Below, piece after piece: positions 27,301 to 36,346 of a DNA stretch of 64,000 nucleotides. Made by a program: the position numbers and the translations under genes. A model generated the notes under the pieces. That model had not been told where the DNA came from, searched no databases, and worked only from the letters and a program-made list of their open reading frames with translations. Source of the DNA: an uncultured Dokdonia sp. (GTDB taxonomy: Bacteria; Bacteroidota; Bacteroidia; Flavobacteriales; Flavobacteriaceae); NCBI RefSeq assembly GCF_947492535.1, contig NZ_CANLNH010000002.1, positions 310,001 through 374,000 on the forward strand, written 5' to 3'. The stretch's first letter is position 1, and every line of letters begins with the position of its first letter.

Positions 27301-28400
27301 TTTCCAGAAGCTTCATTAAATCCATATTGATACCATACATCGTGTATAATATTATTCCAATAGAATAGATTAGTAATAGCTGCATTTTGGTAGGAAGAAG
27401 GATTGTTATTTAAATTTACAGGATAATCAAAATTAAGAGAACTTCCTCCATTAGGTCTTGATCCTGTTCCATTATTTCCATTTGCGTCTTCCTGAGCAGT
27501 AACGTTGTTACCTACAGTTGTTGTAAATTCTGCACCCGCACTACCATTTGTATCATGCCACCCAAAAGGTGAAGCCGTAGCATTTGCAGGATCTGAAACC
27601 AATGCACGGTTACCATGGCTAGGACTTTCAATTCCTAATGGGTATACATTATATGTACCTCCACCAACAAAAGCAGCGTCTACAGAAGTCATATTATAAG
27701 TAACAGGACCCATTTCTATTGTTTCTTCTACTGCAGTAGCATCATGACCATGATTTGCATGATCAGAATCCCCAAAACTACAAGAAATTACCCAGTCTTC
27801 AGTTCTTAAAATAGCTCCTGAGGTAGCATCTACATTTACACTCCACCAATGTTCTCCATCTAGAGGATAAATAGACACTTTCCAAGTTAAATGTAAAGCA
27901 CCATCTTGATATAGGTATACTTTTTCAACATTAATTGGTTCAATACTTATTCCCGAATTTTCGTATGCAAATACGCCTTTCGATTTTTGAGTTGAATTTA
28001 GGTTTGTTGGTGTTGAGATTTGATGCGCATTAACAACAGACATAATAGCGCTTTCTGGCGTTAATGATGCTTGTGTTACACTAGCTTTTGCTCCTAAGTC
28101 ACTAATGAATTGATTAATTTCCCAAGTTACTTCGCCGTTTTTAACAGTTAGCTTATAAGTACCGTTTTGAATAGGTACTCCTTGATACATTTGTTGCACA
28201 TATACGTGTTGTATTTGTGGATTCAAAGATGGGACAATATCTGTAACTCGCCATTCAGATACATCCTGAGATGAAAAACCAGTTTCGGATTTTTCAGTGT
28301 GTTTACCAAAATAATTCTGGATAATGCCATCCATATTTTGGGCAATAGCAGTTGATCCTAACAGAAAAGCTGTCAAGAAAAATGTGTACAATTTTTTCAT
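24381..28400 (-). CDS. Secreted M36 (fungalysin) metalloprotease with MAM-FN3-MAM and T9SS tail
   Basis: 1339 residues. Signal peptide (MKKLYTFFLTAFLLGSTAIAQ), an FTP-type propeptide (~30-190), then the M36 catalytic domain with zinc motif IIAHEYGHGIS and third ligand in GEGWSDWFG. After it: a MAM-like module (~655-815), a fibronectin III domain (~820-905), a second MAM-like module (~915-1085), a beta-sandwich-like module of unknown class (~1095-1230), and a T9SS type A sorting domain (FEIFPNPTKGILNINV ... KQFIKK). It should be exported by Sec, cross the outer membrane by T9SS and digest protein outside. The FN3-MAM2 part is almost identical to that of the neighbouring S8 protease. Confidence 0.93.
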   Translation of the reverse strand: MKKLYTFFLTAFLLGSTAIAQNMDGIIQNYFGKHTEKSETGFSSQDVSEWRVTDIVPSLNPQIQHVYVQQMYQGVPIQNGTYKLTVKNGEVTWEINQFISDLGAKASVTQASLTPESAIMSVVNAHQISTPTNLNSTQKSKGVFAYENSGISIEPINVEKVYLYQDGALHLTWKVSIYPLDGEHWWSVNVDATSGAILRTEDWVISCSFGDSDHANHGHDATAVEETIEMGPVTYNMTSVDAAFVGGGTYNVYPLGIESPSHGNRALVSDPANATASPFGWHDTNGSAGAEFTTTVGNNVTAQEDANGNNGTGSRPNGGSSLNFDYPVNLNNNPSSYQNAAITNLFYWNNIIHDVWYQYGFNEASGNFQENNYGNGGAGSDSVNADAQDGGDINNANFATPPDGSNPRMQMFLWNTTNPQSDGDFDNVIIAHEYGHGISTRLVGGPGTNALGGSEQMGEGWSDWFGLVMTIRPGDDRNTARGVGTFVLGQPTTGAGIRPTRYSTDLAVNGTDYGDIGGLAVPHGVGYGFATILWDMTWDLIDLEGYDANQYTGTGGNNIAMALVIEGLKNTANNPGYVSGRDGILQADQDLYGGQYNCLIWDAFARRGVGVDAVENSNGGTNTNTDQVISFTSGCTGPPPPASCNSTVASFPYNEGFENTLGAWSQDTSDDIDWTINSGGTPSDSTGPAGANEGTFYIYMEVSGDGAGFPNKTAILNSPCFNLAGVNAPSASFSYQMTGNAVGTVRLEAREDGSQTWTELWSQSGDQGAAWIDQNVSLAAYSGTVQLRFRGTSAASWQGDIAIDGFSIEGTQAGDTQAPTVPTNLAVTGVTTSSVALSWTASTDNVGVTAYDVFQGSSNLGEVTGTTANVTGLAEGTTFQFSVRAKDAAGNVSANSNTISATTDTTAPPGGCSGGVNSLPYGESFEANLGLWTQAGGDDLNWTRDSGGTPSNNTGPSSGSDGSFYVYVEASGNGAGFPNKRAILNSPCFDLSAQTEASFIFDYHMFGSTDGGRVDLEASTDDGATWTSIWNQTGNQGNQWNNVTIDLAAYVGGSVQLRFNRITGGTWQSDVAIDNTRVVAGGGNTGCSTVDLNTTYNSFSNQDNGTAQLLNGNTELKLADNAWKYINFPYTITANTVIQLEFRSDIQGEIHGIGLESDNTLSSDLVFQFHGTQNWGILDFNNYSGNGWVTYTIPVGTFYTGAADRLLFVTDHDGGASNGDSFYRNVTVFEDANGNGICDNAESNVVTSFGGDENTNPLVGNNSIEGVEFEIFPNPTKGILNINVGNIEAKNLTIYNTLGQVVRQSEFTNTINVANLKKGMYIIEIETNGNKMIKQFIKK
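25150..26010 (-). repeat. Near-identical FN3-MAM cassette, copy A (in M36 gene)
   Basis: Aligns with 29417-30277 at a constant offset of 4267 bp, with no insertion or deletion seen. The proteins differ at only about five of ~270 residues; most DNA changes are silent. Boundaries are approximate. Confidence 0.88.
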
Positions 28401-28612
28401 AATCGTTAGTAATTTGTTTGTTAATTAGGAACTCGTTTGTTAAAAACTCAAGATTTTATCTAAAAAACGTAATAATTTTGAAATAAATGAAATTTAATCG
28501 ATGAAACGCACAATTTTTTTTAAGATTTCTTTAAGATTTAATTTTTTCTTAAAAACGTTAAACAAAAACCCGCCAAATCGATAGACTTTGTGTAAAAATG
28601 AATTTTGAAATA

Positions 28613-28646
28613 AAAAACCCCGATATCATATTTTGATACCGGGGTT
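28613..28646 (-). terminator. Terminator after the first S8 protease gene
   Basis: ACCCCGATATCA / TGATACCGGGGT with one mismatch, A and T runs on both sides, 35 bp after the stop. The rest of the 280-bp gap is AT-rich with no gene; it holds the promoter region of the M36 gene. Confidence 0.82.
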
Positions 28647-28680
28647 TGAACACTCGTTTTTAATGTTCAAGTAATATTAT

Positions 28681-31600
28681 TTATTTTTTAATGAATCTCT
28701 TTGTATGATTTTCATTTCCTATAGTAATTTCTATAATATACATTCCAGCTTTAAGTTTAGATACATCTACAGTTTCTATAAATGCTCCTTTGTGCACAGT
28801 TTGTCCAAGCATATTATAAATAGTATAATTTTCTGCTTCTGCTCCAATTACATTTACACTAAGCTGTCCTCTAGTTACAGGATTAGGGAAAACTGTAAAG
28901 TCAAAAGAAGAAATAGAACTAGTTGTATTATCTAAAGCATTAGGATCTGAGAATGAAGTATTAGTTGTCGAACTACTTACATTCACAATATAATCTTCTG
29001 CTTCACCAAAGTTAAAGCTTTCACAAGCTGTTGGTGCAGCATTATACTTCATTGATACTCGCATACGAGTAGGTCCTTGAGCTGCTCCCGAAGGCACTGT
29101 GATAGTACCTGAAATAGAAGTTGCTTGCGTAGGCGCTTGCGTAAATGCTGTTTCTCCTGCGTCAGCAAAGTCACCATCTCTATTCCAATCTATAAATACA
29201 GTATATGCTTCATTATAAACAGTACCAGTCCAGGTTGGAGTAATTGTAATATTAGCACTTCCACTTAAGTTTGTAGATAGGTTTGTAAAATCTCCATATC
29301 CACCAGCAGAAGCCCCAGTACTATTGTCTATACTTCCTATCTGCACTCTAGAGATATACTCATCATTTGTGTTTTGTCCATTCGATGCACAATATCCAGA
29401 AGGAGGATTCGGATCATTTCCACCACCAGCGACAACTCTTGTATTATCAATAGCGACATCCGATTGCCACGTACCGCCAGTGATACGGTTGAATCTTAAT
29501 TGTACAGATCCACCTACATAAGCAGCAAGGTCAATCGTTACATTATTCCATTGGTTTCCTTGGTTTCCAGTTTGATTCCAGATACTTGTCCAAGTAGCCC
29601 CATCATCAGTACTTGCTTCTAAGTCAACACGTCCTCCATCTGTAGAACCGAACATGTGGTAATCAAAGATGAAAGAAGCTTCAGTTTGCGCACTTAAGTC
29701 AAAACATGGTGAATTTAATATAGCACGTTTGTTCGGGAATCCAGTTCCGTTACCAGATGCTTCTACATATACATAGAATGATCCATCAGATCCTGAAGAC
29801 GGTCCTGTATTATTAGAAGGTGTTCCTCCAGAGTCACGCGTCCAGTTTAGGTCATCCCCACCAGCTTGTGTCCATAGTCCAAGGTTAGCTTCAAAGCTTT
29901 CGCCGTAAGGCAACGAATTAACACCGCCAGTACATCCACCAGGAGGCGCTGTTGTGTCTGTAGTTGCAGATACGGTATTACTATTAGCCGATACATTTCC
30001 AGCGGCATCTTTAGCTCTTACAGAGAATTGGTATGTCGTTCCTTCAGCAAGTCCAGTTACATTAGCAGTTGTACCTGTAACTTCTCCTAGATTAGAACTT
30101 CCTTGGAATACATCGTATGCAGTTACTCCTACATTATCAGTAGAAGCTGTCCACGATAGAGCTACAGAGCTAGTTGTTACGCCTGTTACTGCAAGATTTG
30201 TTGGTACTGTTGGCGCTTGTGTATCTCCTGCTTGTGTACCTTCAATGCTGAATCCATCAATAGCGATATCTCCTTGCCATGAAGTATTTGTTGTGCCTCT
30301 AAATCGTAATTGTACTGTATTACCACTATACGCAGCAAGACTTACGTCTTGATCTATCCAAGCAGCACCTTGATCTCCAGATTGTGACCATAGTTCGGTC
30401 CATGTGTTTTCTCCATCTAATCTTGCTTCAAGTCTAATAGTTCCTACAGAATTACCTGTCATTTGATAATGGAAATTAGCTGTAGGAGTAGTTACCCCAG
30501 CTAGGTCAAAACAAGGAGAGTTTAAAATCGTAGTCTTTCCTCCAAAGTTAGGATCAGATGCTTCCATATATACGTAGTAAGTGCCTTCAAACGCAGCAGC
30601 AGGTCCTGTGCTGTTAGAAGGTGTTCCTCCAGAGTTGATTGTCCAATCAAAATCATTACTTGAATCTTGCGACCAAGCGCCTAATGTGTTTTCAAAACCT
30701 TCATTATATGGGAAGCTTGAAACGGTAGTGCTACACGTAATAGGTGGAGGAGGAGTTGCTGTTCCAGTTCCTGTTACGATTAATGTAAAGGCTTGATTTC
30801 CTCCTGAGAGAGATCCTTTATGTGTAACTGTAATTGTATACGTTCCTGTTGCATTATCTATATCTACACGCTCATATGGATCTACAGTATTATCACCTTT
30901 TCCATTTGTAGTCACTCCGGTTAATCTCCAAGGAGTAGAAGTTGTTCCACTTTTAGTAACACGTATATCAAGGTCATTGACTAATCTTGATGTAGATGAG
31001 TTGGTTGCTGTAGTAGCTGTCCCTGGAAGATCTGTCCATGATATAGAAGCTAAAAGTGGACCACCATTAGCATCTACTTGAATTTGATAAGACCCTCCAT
31101 TTGTAAGTGTTAATTCATCTACAATAGAAGAAGAACCATTACCAGTAATTGTTTCAGCCGCTTTCTTAGCATTCAATAACCCCCAGCCATGTACAGCATC
31201 AGGACCCGTAGGACCAATATCATCTGCAGTGTGTAAGGCAAGACCTTTGATTGTTGCCGCTTTCGCGAAAGCGGCATTAGTATTATTATAATGTTGTTGA
31301 AGTAATAATAAAGATCCTGCTACATTAGGAGAAGCCATCGAAGTTCCAGTAATAGAGTTATAGGCTGTGTCACTATTTTGATATGTAGAATAAACACCTG
31401 TACCATTCCCAGTAATGTCTGGTTTGATTCTATAATCATCTGTAGGACCTTCACTACTACTACTATTGATAGTAACACTTAGTAAAGTTCCATCTGCAGC
31501 AATATTTGCATCTTGGGCATTTGCCACAACAAGGTTGTTTTTTGAAGTGGAGTGTCCTGTTAGTTTATCATATGAAGAGTTTCCATCTAAAGGAGCTCCA

Positions 31601-32403
31601 TTATATCCATTTTGATTTCCGTCATTACCAGCGGCAACGACCATAAGATAACTAGGCGCATTATGCATTACTTCATCCCAATTACGAGATTCGTCAATAT
31701 AAGCTCCGAAATATTGATCAGGAACAAGATCTCCTCTAAAACCATACGAGTGATTTGATATCAACATCCCGTTTGCAGCAGCAGCGGCAGCTTCAGCTAT
31801 ATCATTATTCCACATATATCCATCCACTTTTGTATGTGGAGCCATTCCTTTAGCATCAGCTTGTACTCCCGAAGCCATAATAGTTCCACTTACATGAGCT
31901 GCATGAAAGTTTAATTGTGTTCCTCCTTCAGATGCAATATCTCTTATCGTTAAACGATTGTTTCCTCCTGCACCATCGTATTCCTGATGTGTTACACGAC
32001 CATGACCTCCATCCCATACGTGAGCAGTCATATTTTGCCCCATTAGATTAAGTCCTAAAGATCCTCCAGCATTTAAATGATTAGTACGAGTAGATCTAGC
32101 AGCATCTACATTAAATGTACGATAGTATATTGGAGTTCCATCTGGCAAAATACGTTGTAATTCTGCAAAGCCTCCATCATCTAATGTTAGAGTTAGTGCT
32201 AATCCTCGTTGTGTGGCTTGTTGTTTAGCCAGTTGTTTTTGTTGTTGATTAATTTGGGAAAGTCTCTGTTCTAATTGTGATAGACGAGATTGATCATAGT
32301 CTTTAGTGATTTTTTGAATTTGTGCAGTAGTTTGTGCAAAAACCTGCATTGATCCAAAAAGCACAGCTAAAAGGAAAAATCCTTTTAAGTACATTTTCTT
32401 CAT
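28681..32403 (-). CDS. Secreted S8 subtilisin-like protease with MAM-FN3-MAM-GEVED and T9SS tail
   Basis: 1240 residues. Signal peptide to ~23, a Gln-rich helical propeptide, then the S8 domain: Asp in TAHVWDGGHGRVTH, His in NFHAAHVSGTIMA, Ser in TGTSMASPNVAG. A proprotein-convertase-like beta-sandwich follows (~425-550), then MAM-like 1 (~560-725), FN3 (~730-815), MAM-like 2 (~825-990), a GEVED domain (~1000-1140) and a T9SS type A sorting domain (FTVFPNPVTRGQLSVNV... KRFIKK). Predicted extracellular endoprotease. It is a tandem paralogue of the next S8 gene. The palindrome lies in the catalytic domain at 31255-31276 as AAFAKAA. Confidence 0.94.
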   Translation of the reverse strand: MKKMYLKGFFLLAVLFGSMQVFAQTTAQIQKITKDYDQSRLSQLEQRLSQINQQQKQLAKQQATQRGLALTLTLDDGGFAELQRILPDGTPIYYRTFNVDAARSTRTNHLNAGGSLGLNLMGQNMTAHVWDGGHGRVTHQEYDGAGGNNRLTIRDIASEGGTQLNFHAAHVSGTIMASGVQADAKGMAPHTKVDGYMWNNDIAEAAAAAANGMLISNHSYGFRGDLVPDQYFGAYIDESRNWDEVMHNAPSYLMVVAAGNDGNQNGYNGAPLDGNSSYDKLTGHSTSKNNLVVANAQDANIAADGTLLSVTINSSSSEGPTDDYRIKPDITGNGTGVYSTYQNSDTAYNSITGTSMASPNVAGSLLLLQQHYNNTNAAFAKAATIKGLALHTADDIGPTGPDAVHGWGLLNAKKAAETITGNGSSSIVDELTLTNGGSYQIQVDANGGPLLASISWTDLPGTATTATNSSTSRLVNDLDIRVTKSGTTSTPWRLTGVTTNGKGDNTVDPYERVDIDNATGTYTITVTHKGSLSGGNQAFTLIVTGTGTATPPPPITCSTTVSSFPYNEGFENTLGAWSQDSSNDFDWTINSGGTPSNSTGPAAAFEGTYYVYMEASDPNFGGKTTILNSPCFDLAGVTTPTANFHYQMTGNSVGTIRLEARLDGENTWTELWSQSGDQGAAWIDQDVSLAAYSGNTVQLRFRGTTNTSWQGDIAIDGFSIEGTQAGDTQAPTVPTNLAVTGVTTSSVALSWTASTDNVGVTAYDVFQGSSNLGEVTGTTANVTGLAEGTTYQFSVRAKDAAGNVSANSNTVSATTDTTAPPGGCTGGVNSLPYGESFEANLGLWTQAGGDDLNWTRDSGGTPSNNTGPSSGSDGSFYVYVEASGNGTGFPNKRAILNSPCFDLSAQTEASFIFDYHMFGSTDGGRVDLEASTDDGATWTSIWNQTGNQGNQWNNVTIDLAAYVGGSVQLRFNRITGGTWQSDVAIDNTRVVAGGGNDPNPPSGYCASNGQNTNDEYISRVQIGSIDNSTGASAGGYGDFTNLSTNLSGSANITITPTWTGTVYNEAYTVFIDWNRDGDFADAGETAFTQAPTQATSISGTITVPSGAAQGPTRMRVSMKYNAAPTACESFNFGEAEDYIVNVSSSTTNTSFSDPNALDNTTSSISSFDFTVFPNPVTRGQLSVNVIGAEAENYTIYNMLGQTVHKGAFIETVDVSKLKAGMYIIEITIGNENHTKRFIKK
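29417..30277 (-). repeat. Near-identical FN3-MAM cassette, copy B (in S8 gene)
   Basis: Partner of 25150-26010. Beyond these limits similarity of the first MAM modules falls off gradually, as expected if only the inner part was recently homogenised. Confidence 0.88.
31255..31276. repeat. Iterated palindrome, 22-bp perfect copy (inside S8 gene)
   Basis: Core GCTTTCGCGAAAGC at 31259-31272, extended by TGCC and GGCA. Minus-strand reading gives A-A-F-A-K-A-A. Confidence 0.95.
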
Positions 32404-32697
32404 GATTTGTTTAATTTTGGTTAGTGTATTTAAGTTAATTTGTGAGAATACTTAAACATTTTGGCAAAAAAAACTGATTTGTTTTTTATTACAAAAATTT
32501 TTTCGACTAACTACACAGTATTTTTAATAAATCATAAAAAACACAGCAATATTCATTATAATTTTGATGAATAAATGATGTAATGACTGTTTTTTTATAA
32601 AAAACATATAAAAACTTCAATTCACGAAGGTTGTTTTTTAGAAAACTAGGAAGGAATCTGTAAGAAGAGATGTACTATCGCAGAAAGCTTAAAAAAA

Positions 32698-32731
32698 CAA
32701 AAACCCGATGTTATTCAACATCGGGTTTTTT
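32698..32731 (-). terminator. Terminator after the second S8 protease gene
   Basis: AAACCCGATGTT / AACATCGGGTTT with a four-base loop and T runs. It lies in the 362-bp gap between the S8 genes; the rest of that gap is AT-rich leader and promoter DNA of the first S8 gene with no ORF. Confidence 0.85.
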
Positions 32732-32765
32732 ACACTAGTTTAAAAGTGTGTTCAAGTATGTAATG

Positions 32766-35700
32766 TTACTTTTTAACAAATCGCTTTGTATATGTTTCAT
32801 TACCTGCAGTAACTTTTAAAATATACATCCCAGCTTTAAGTCTTGATACATCTAATGTATTGCTAAAGTTACCTGAATTTACAATTTGACCAAGCATGTT
32901 ATAGATAGCATATCGCTCTACGTCTGCTCCAACAACTTTAATAGAAAGTTGTCCGTTTGTTACTGGATTAGGGAATACAGTAAAGTCAAATGATTCTTGA
33001 ATATTTGAATTTGTGTCTTCTGTAAAGTTTGATGGTGTTTGTACTTCAGCAAAGTTACCATTACCAGAGTCAAGTGAAATATTATCTATAGCAACATCAG
33101 ATTGCCAAGTACCTCCTGTTACACGATTAAATCTTAATTGTACACCTCCTCCAGTATATATAGAAAGATCTAGAGATACAGAAATCCATTGATTTCCTTG
33201 ATTTCCAGATTGACTCCAGATAGCTGTCCAGTTTTCTCCATCGTCATCACTAATTTCTACAGCAATAGTTCCACTATCTGAAGATCCATACATATGGTAG
33301 TCAAAAGAGAAGTTTGCACTAGAAACATTTGTTAGATCAAGACACGGAGAATTTAAGATAGCTCTTTTATTTGGAAATCCTGTTCCGTTACCAGATGCTT
33401 CTACATACATATAGAATGATCCTGTAGATCCACTTGATGGTCCCGTACTTCTTGAAGGAGTACCATTAGCATCTCTTGTCCAGTTAATATTATCTTCATT
33501 AGATTGTGTCCAAAGACCTATACTTGATTCGAAACCTTCTCCATATGGAATTGATTCTCCTCCAACACACCCTGTTGAGATACCTCCTGCAGTCGTTATA
33601 TTAAGAGCATTGCTTAATGCTGAAACATTATCTGCAGCATCTTTAGCACGAACTTGGAATTGGTAAGCTGTATCAAGGGTAAGACCTTGTATTTGTGATG
33701 ATGTTCCAGAAACTGTTGTAGAAAGGATTCCGTCTACGTATACATCATAGGCAGTTACTCCTATATTATCTGTAGATGCGTCCCAAGTTAAATCTACCGT
33801 AGTTTCAGTTATGTTTAAAGCATTTAAATTAATAGGAGTAGATGGTGCAACAATATCTACAAATGCTCCTTCTGCTATTCTTAGGTCATCTATAGCAATA
33901 TCACCTTGCCAAGAGCTCCCAGAAGTTCCATTAAATCTCAATGTAAGAGTGCCTCCTGTATAAGCGTCAAGATTTACAATAGCGTTTTGCCAATCAGCTC
34001 CTTGATTCCCTGATTTTGACCATATTTCTGTCCAAGAAATCCCACTATTAGTACTTGCTTCTAAACGAATAGTTCCTACTGCGTTTCCTGTCATTTGGTA
34101 TTGAAAAGTAGCATGTGCTTCTGTCATTCCCGTAAAGTCAAAACAAGGAGAGTTTAAGATAGCTACTTTTGCAGGGTTATTAGGATTTGAAGTCTCCATA
34201 TAAATATAATGAGATCCTTCTACAGCTCCTGAAGGTCCAGTTCCGTCAGAAGGCGTTCCTCCAGTTCTTACTGTCCAGTTAAAATCATCGTTAGTATCTT
34301 GAGACCATTGTCCAAGAGTATTGTTAAACCCTTGACTGTATGGGAAAGCAGTTACTTCTGCAACACAGCTATTATCTGGTTCTACAGGTGTATCTATTAC
34401 TGTTATAATAAGTGAGTAATTTTGACTTCCAGAAAATAAAGTTCCTTTATGAGTTACCATAATTGTATACGTTCCATCTGCATCAGCAACATCTACACGC
34501 TCATATGGATCTACAAGATTATCTTCTTTTGCATTTGAGTCAACGCCTGTTAATCTCCAAGGCATAAAAGTATCTGCATCTTTAGTAATACGTAAGTCAA
34601 GGTCATTGATAAGTACTGGTGTAGGATCATTTGTTCCTGTAACTGGAGTTCCTGGAGCATCTGTCCAAGAAATAGAAGCTTGTAAAATTTTACCAGCTGG
34701 TACAGTAACTTGTGTTTGGTATGAAGCACCATCCGTTAACGTACGCTCATCGATTGTACTTGTTGTTCCATTGGCAGTAATTGTTTCTGCCATTCTTTTT
34801 GCATTTAATAATCCCCATCCGAAGATAGCGTCAGGACCTATTGCTCCAGCATCGTCTGCTGTGTGTAAAGCAAGACCTTTTAATGTGGCCGCTTTCGCGA
34901 AAGCGCCATTAACATCATTATAGTGTTGTTGTATCAAAAGTAATGATCCCATAACATTTGGAGAAGCCATAGACGTTCCTGTAATAGAATTATAGGCTGT
35001 ATCACTGTTTTGATATGTAGAATATACTTCTGTTCCGTTACCTGCGATATCTGGCTTAATACGGAAATCATCAGTAGGACCTTCACTACTTCCGCTATTT
35101 ATGTTTACGCTTATTAGAGATCCATCTGCTGCGATAGTAGCATCTTGTGCATTTGCAACAACTAGGTTGTTTTTTGTGATTGCTTTTCCAGTAAGCTTGT
35201 CATACGCAGCATTCCCACCAAGTGGAGCTCCGTTATATGTGTTTATATTCCCTTCATTACCTGCAGCAGCAACCATAAGGTAAAATGGTGCGTTATACAT
35301 GATTTCATCCCAACTTTGAGACTCACTAGAATACGATCCAAACCACTGATCTGGAATATTAGTTCCTAATAATCCATAAGAGTGATTAGAGATAAGCATT
35401 CCATTTGCAGCAGCATTAGTAGCTTCAGCAACATCATCATTCCAACGATATCCGTTAATTTTTGCATGAGGAGCCATTCCTTGTGCTTCTGCTTGTACAC
35501 CAGAGGCCATTACAGTTCCTGTTACGTGAGCAGCATGAAAGTTAAGTTGAATACCCTCACTAGCTTCGTCTTGTACCGTGTAACGGTTTGTTCCTCCTGC
35601 ACCGTCATATTCTTGGTGAGATGCTCTTGCGTGACCACCATCCCATACATATGCTGTCATATTCTGTCCCATTAGGTTTAATCCTAATGAACCTCCAGCA

Positions 35701-36029
35701 TTAATGTGTGTTGTTCTAGTAGAAACTGCAGCATCTGCGTTAAAAGTGCTATAGTAAATAGGCGTTCCGTCAGGAAGGATACGTTGTAACTCTGCAACTC
35801 CTCCGTTATCTAAAGTGATTTGTGCAGGAATTCCTTTTTGAGACGCTTGTTGCTTTGCAAACTGGCGTTGTTGAGCGTTCACTTGTAAAAACTGCTGTTC
35901 TAATTGAGCAAGTCTTTCTTGATTGTTTTCTTTAGTGATTTGCGAGATTTGGCTTAGCGTTTGTGCATATGCTTGTGTTGCGCATAATGCCAATCCTAGA
36001 GATAGTACTCTTAGGTAATTTTTTTTCAT
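32766..36029 (-). CDS. Secreted S8 subtilisin-like protease with MAM-FN3-MAM and T9SS tail
   Basis: 1087 residues. Same plan as its neighbour but without the GEVED domain. Signal peptide (to AYAQ), Gln-rich propeptide, S8 domain with Asp in TAYVWDGGHARASH, His in NFHAAHVTGTVMA and Ser in TGTSMASPNVMG, a beta-sandwich, MAM-like, FN3, MAM-like and a T9SS tail (FTVFPNPVTNGQLSIKV... KRFVKK). The catalytic parts of the two S8 proteins are much closer to each other than their MAM/FN3 parts are, the reverse of the M36/S8 pair. A palindrome copy is in the same codons as in the paralogue (NGAFAKAATLK). Confidence 0.94.
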   Translation of the reverse strand: MKKNYLRVLSLGLALCATQAYAQTLSQISQITKENNQERLAQLEQQFLQVNAQQRQFAKQQASQKGIPAQITLDNGGVAELQRILPDGTPIYYSTFNADAAVSTRTTHINAGGSLGLNLMGQNMTAYVWDGGHARASHQEYDGAGGTNRYTVQDEASEGIQLNFHAAHVTGTVMASGVQAEAQGMAPHAKINGYRWNDDVAEATNAAANGMLISNHSYGLLGTNIPDQWFGSYSSESQSWDEIMYNAPFYLMVAAAGNEGNINTYNGAPLGGNAAYDKLTGKAITKNNLVVANAQDATIAADGSLISVNINSGSSEGPTDDFRIKPDIAGNGTEVYSTYQNSDTAYNSITGTSMASPNVMGSLLLIQQHYNDVNGAFAKAATLKGLALHTADDAGAIGPDAIFGWGLLNAKRMAETITANGTTSTIDERTLTDGASYQTQVTVPAGKILQASISWTDAPGTPVTGTNDPTPVLINDLDLRITKDADTFMPWRLTGVDSNAKEDNLVDPYERVDVADADGTYTIMVTHKGTLFSGSQNYSLIITVIDTPVEPDNSCVAEVTAFPYSQGFNNTLGQWSQDTNDDFNWTVRTGGTPSDGTGPSGAVEGSHYIYMETSNPNNPAKVAILNSPCFDFTGMTEAHATFQYQMTGNAVGTIRLEASTNSGISWTEIWSKSGNQGADWQNAIVNLDAYTGGTLTLRFNGTSGSSWQGDIAIDDLRIAEGAFVDIVAPSTPINLNALNITETTVDLTWDASTDNIGVTAYDVYVDGILSTTVSGTSSQIQGLTLDTAYQFQVRAKDAADNVSALSNALNITTAGGISTGCVGGESIPYGEGFESSIGLWTQSNEDNINWTRDANGTPSRSTGPSSGSTGSFYMYVEASGNGTGFPNKRAILNSPCLDLTNVSSANFSFDYHMYGSSDSGTIAVEISDDDGENWTAIWSQSGNQGNQWISVSLDLSIYTGGGVQLRFNRVTGGTWQSDVAIDNISLDSGNGNFAEVQTPSNFTEDTNSNIQESFDFTVFPNPVTNGQLSIKVVGADVERYAIYNMLGQIVNSGNFSNTLDVSRLKAGMYILKVTAGNETYTKRFVKK
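34890..34905. repeat. Iterated palindrome copy (inside second S8 gene)
   Basis: CGCTTTCGCGAAAGCG, read on the minus strand as A-F-A-K-A. Same codon position as the copy at 31255 in the paralogue; the flanks differ. Confidence 0.95.
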
Positions 36030-36235
36030 GACTTATTTTATAATTTGGGGTTAAGTATCTACAATACAATTGCATTACTTCGGCGGCGAAAGTCAATCAA
36101 AAAAACAGAAAGAAAAAAATTTTTCGACAAAATGCGCAAAAAAATCTTTTACCTGTAAATAGCAGTAAATTTTCATCGATGAATGACACAATTTTAACAT
36201 TTTAAAATAGCATGTTTGATGAAAACCAACAACTT

Positions 36236-36258
36236 AAATTGAGGGAATCCCTCAATTT
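36236..36258. repeat. Perfect 11-bp-arm inverted repeat
   Basis: AAATTGAGGGA-A-TCCCTCAATTT. It lies beyond the spondin terminator, in the 317-bp gap that also holds the AT-rich promoter region of the second S8 gene. It may be a second hairpin of the terminator or an operator. Confidence 0.6.
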
Positions 36259-36282
36259 TAATAAATATATATCATAAAGAAA

Positions 36283-36305
36283 GGCTGTAATAAAATATTA
36301 CAGCC
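36283..36305 (-). terminator. Terminator after spondin-domain gene
   Basis: GGCTGTAATA / TATTACAGCC with a three-base loop, then TTTCTTTAT on the minus strand, 42 bp after the stop. Confidence 0.75.
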
Positions 36306-36346
36306 CTTCAACAAACCAAACAATCAATTATGAACACTTAATATTT

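Noticed and set aside
29954-30352. 132-codon plus-strand ORF inside the first S8 protease gene
   Set aside because: It runs antisense to the FN3/MAM coding region; its length follows from the codon use of the Thr/Ser/Ala-rich real protein. No start signal or family resemblance.
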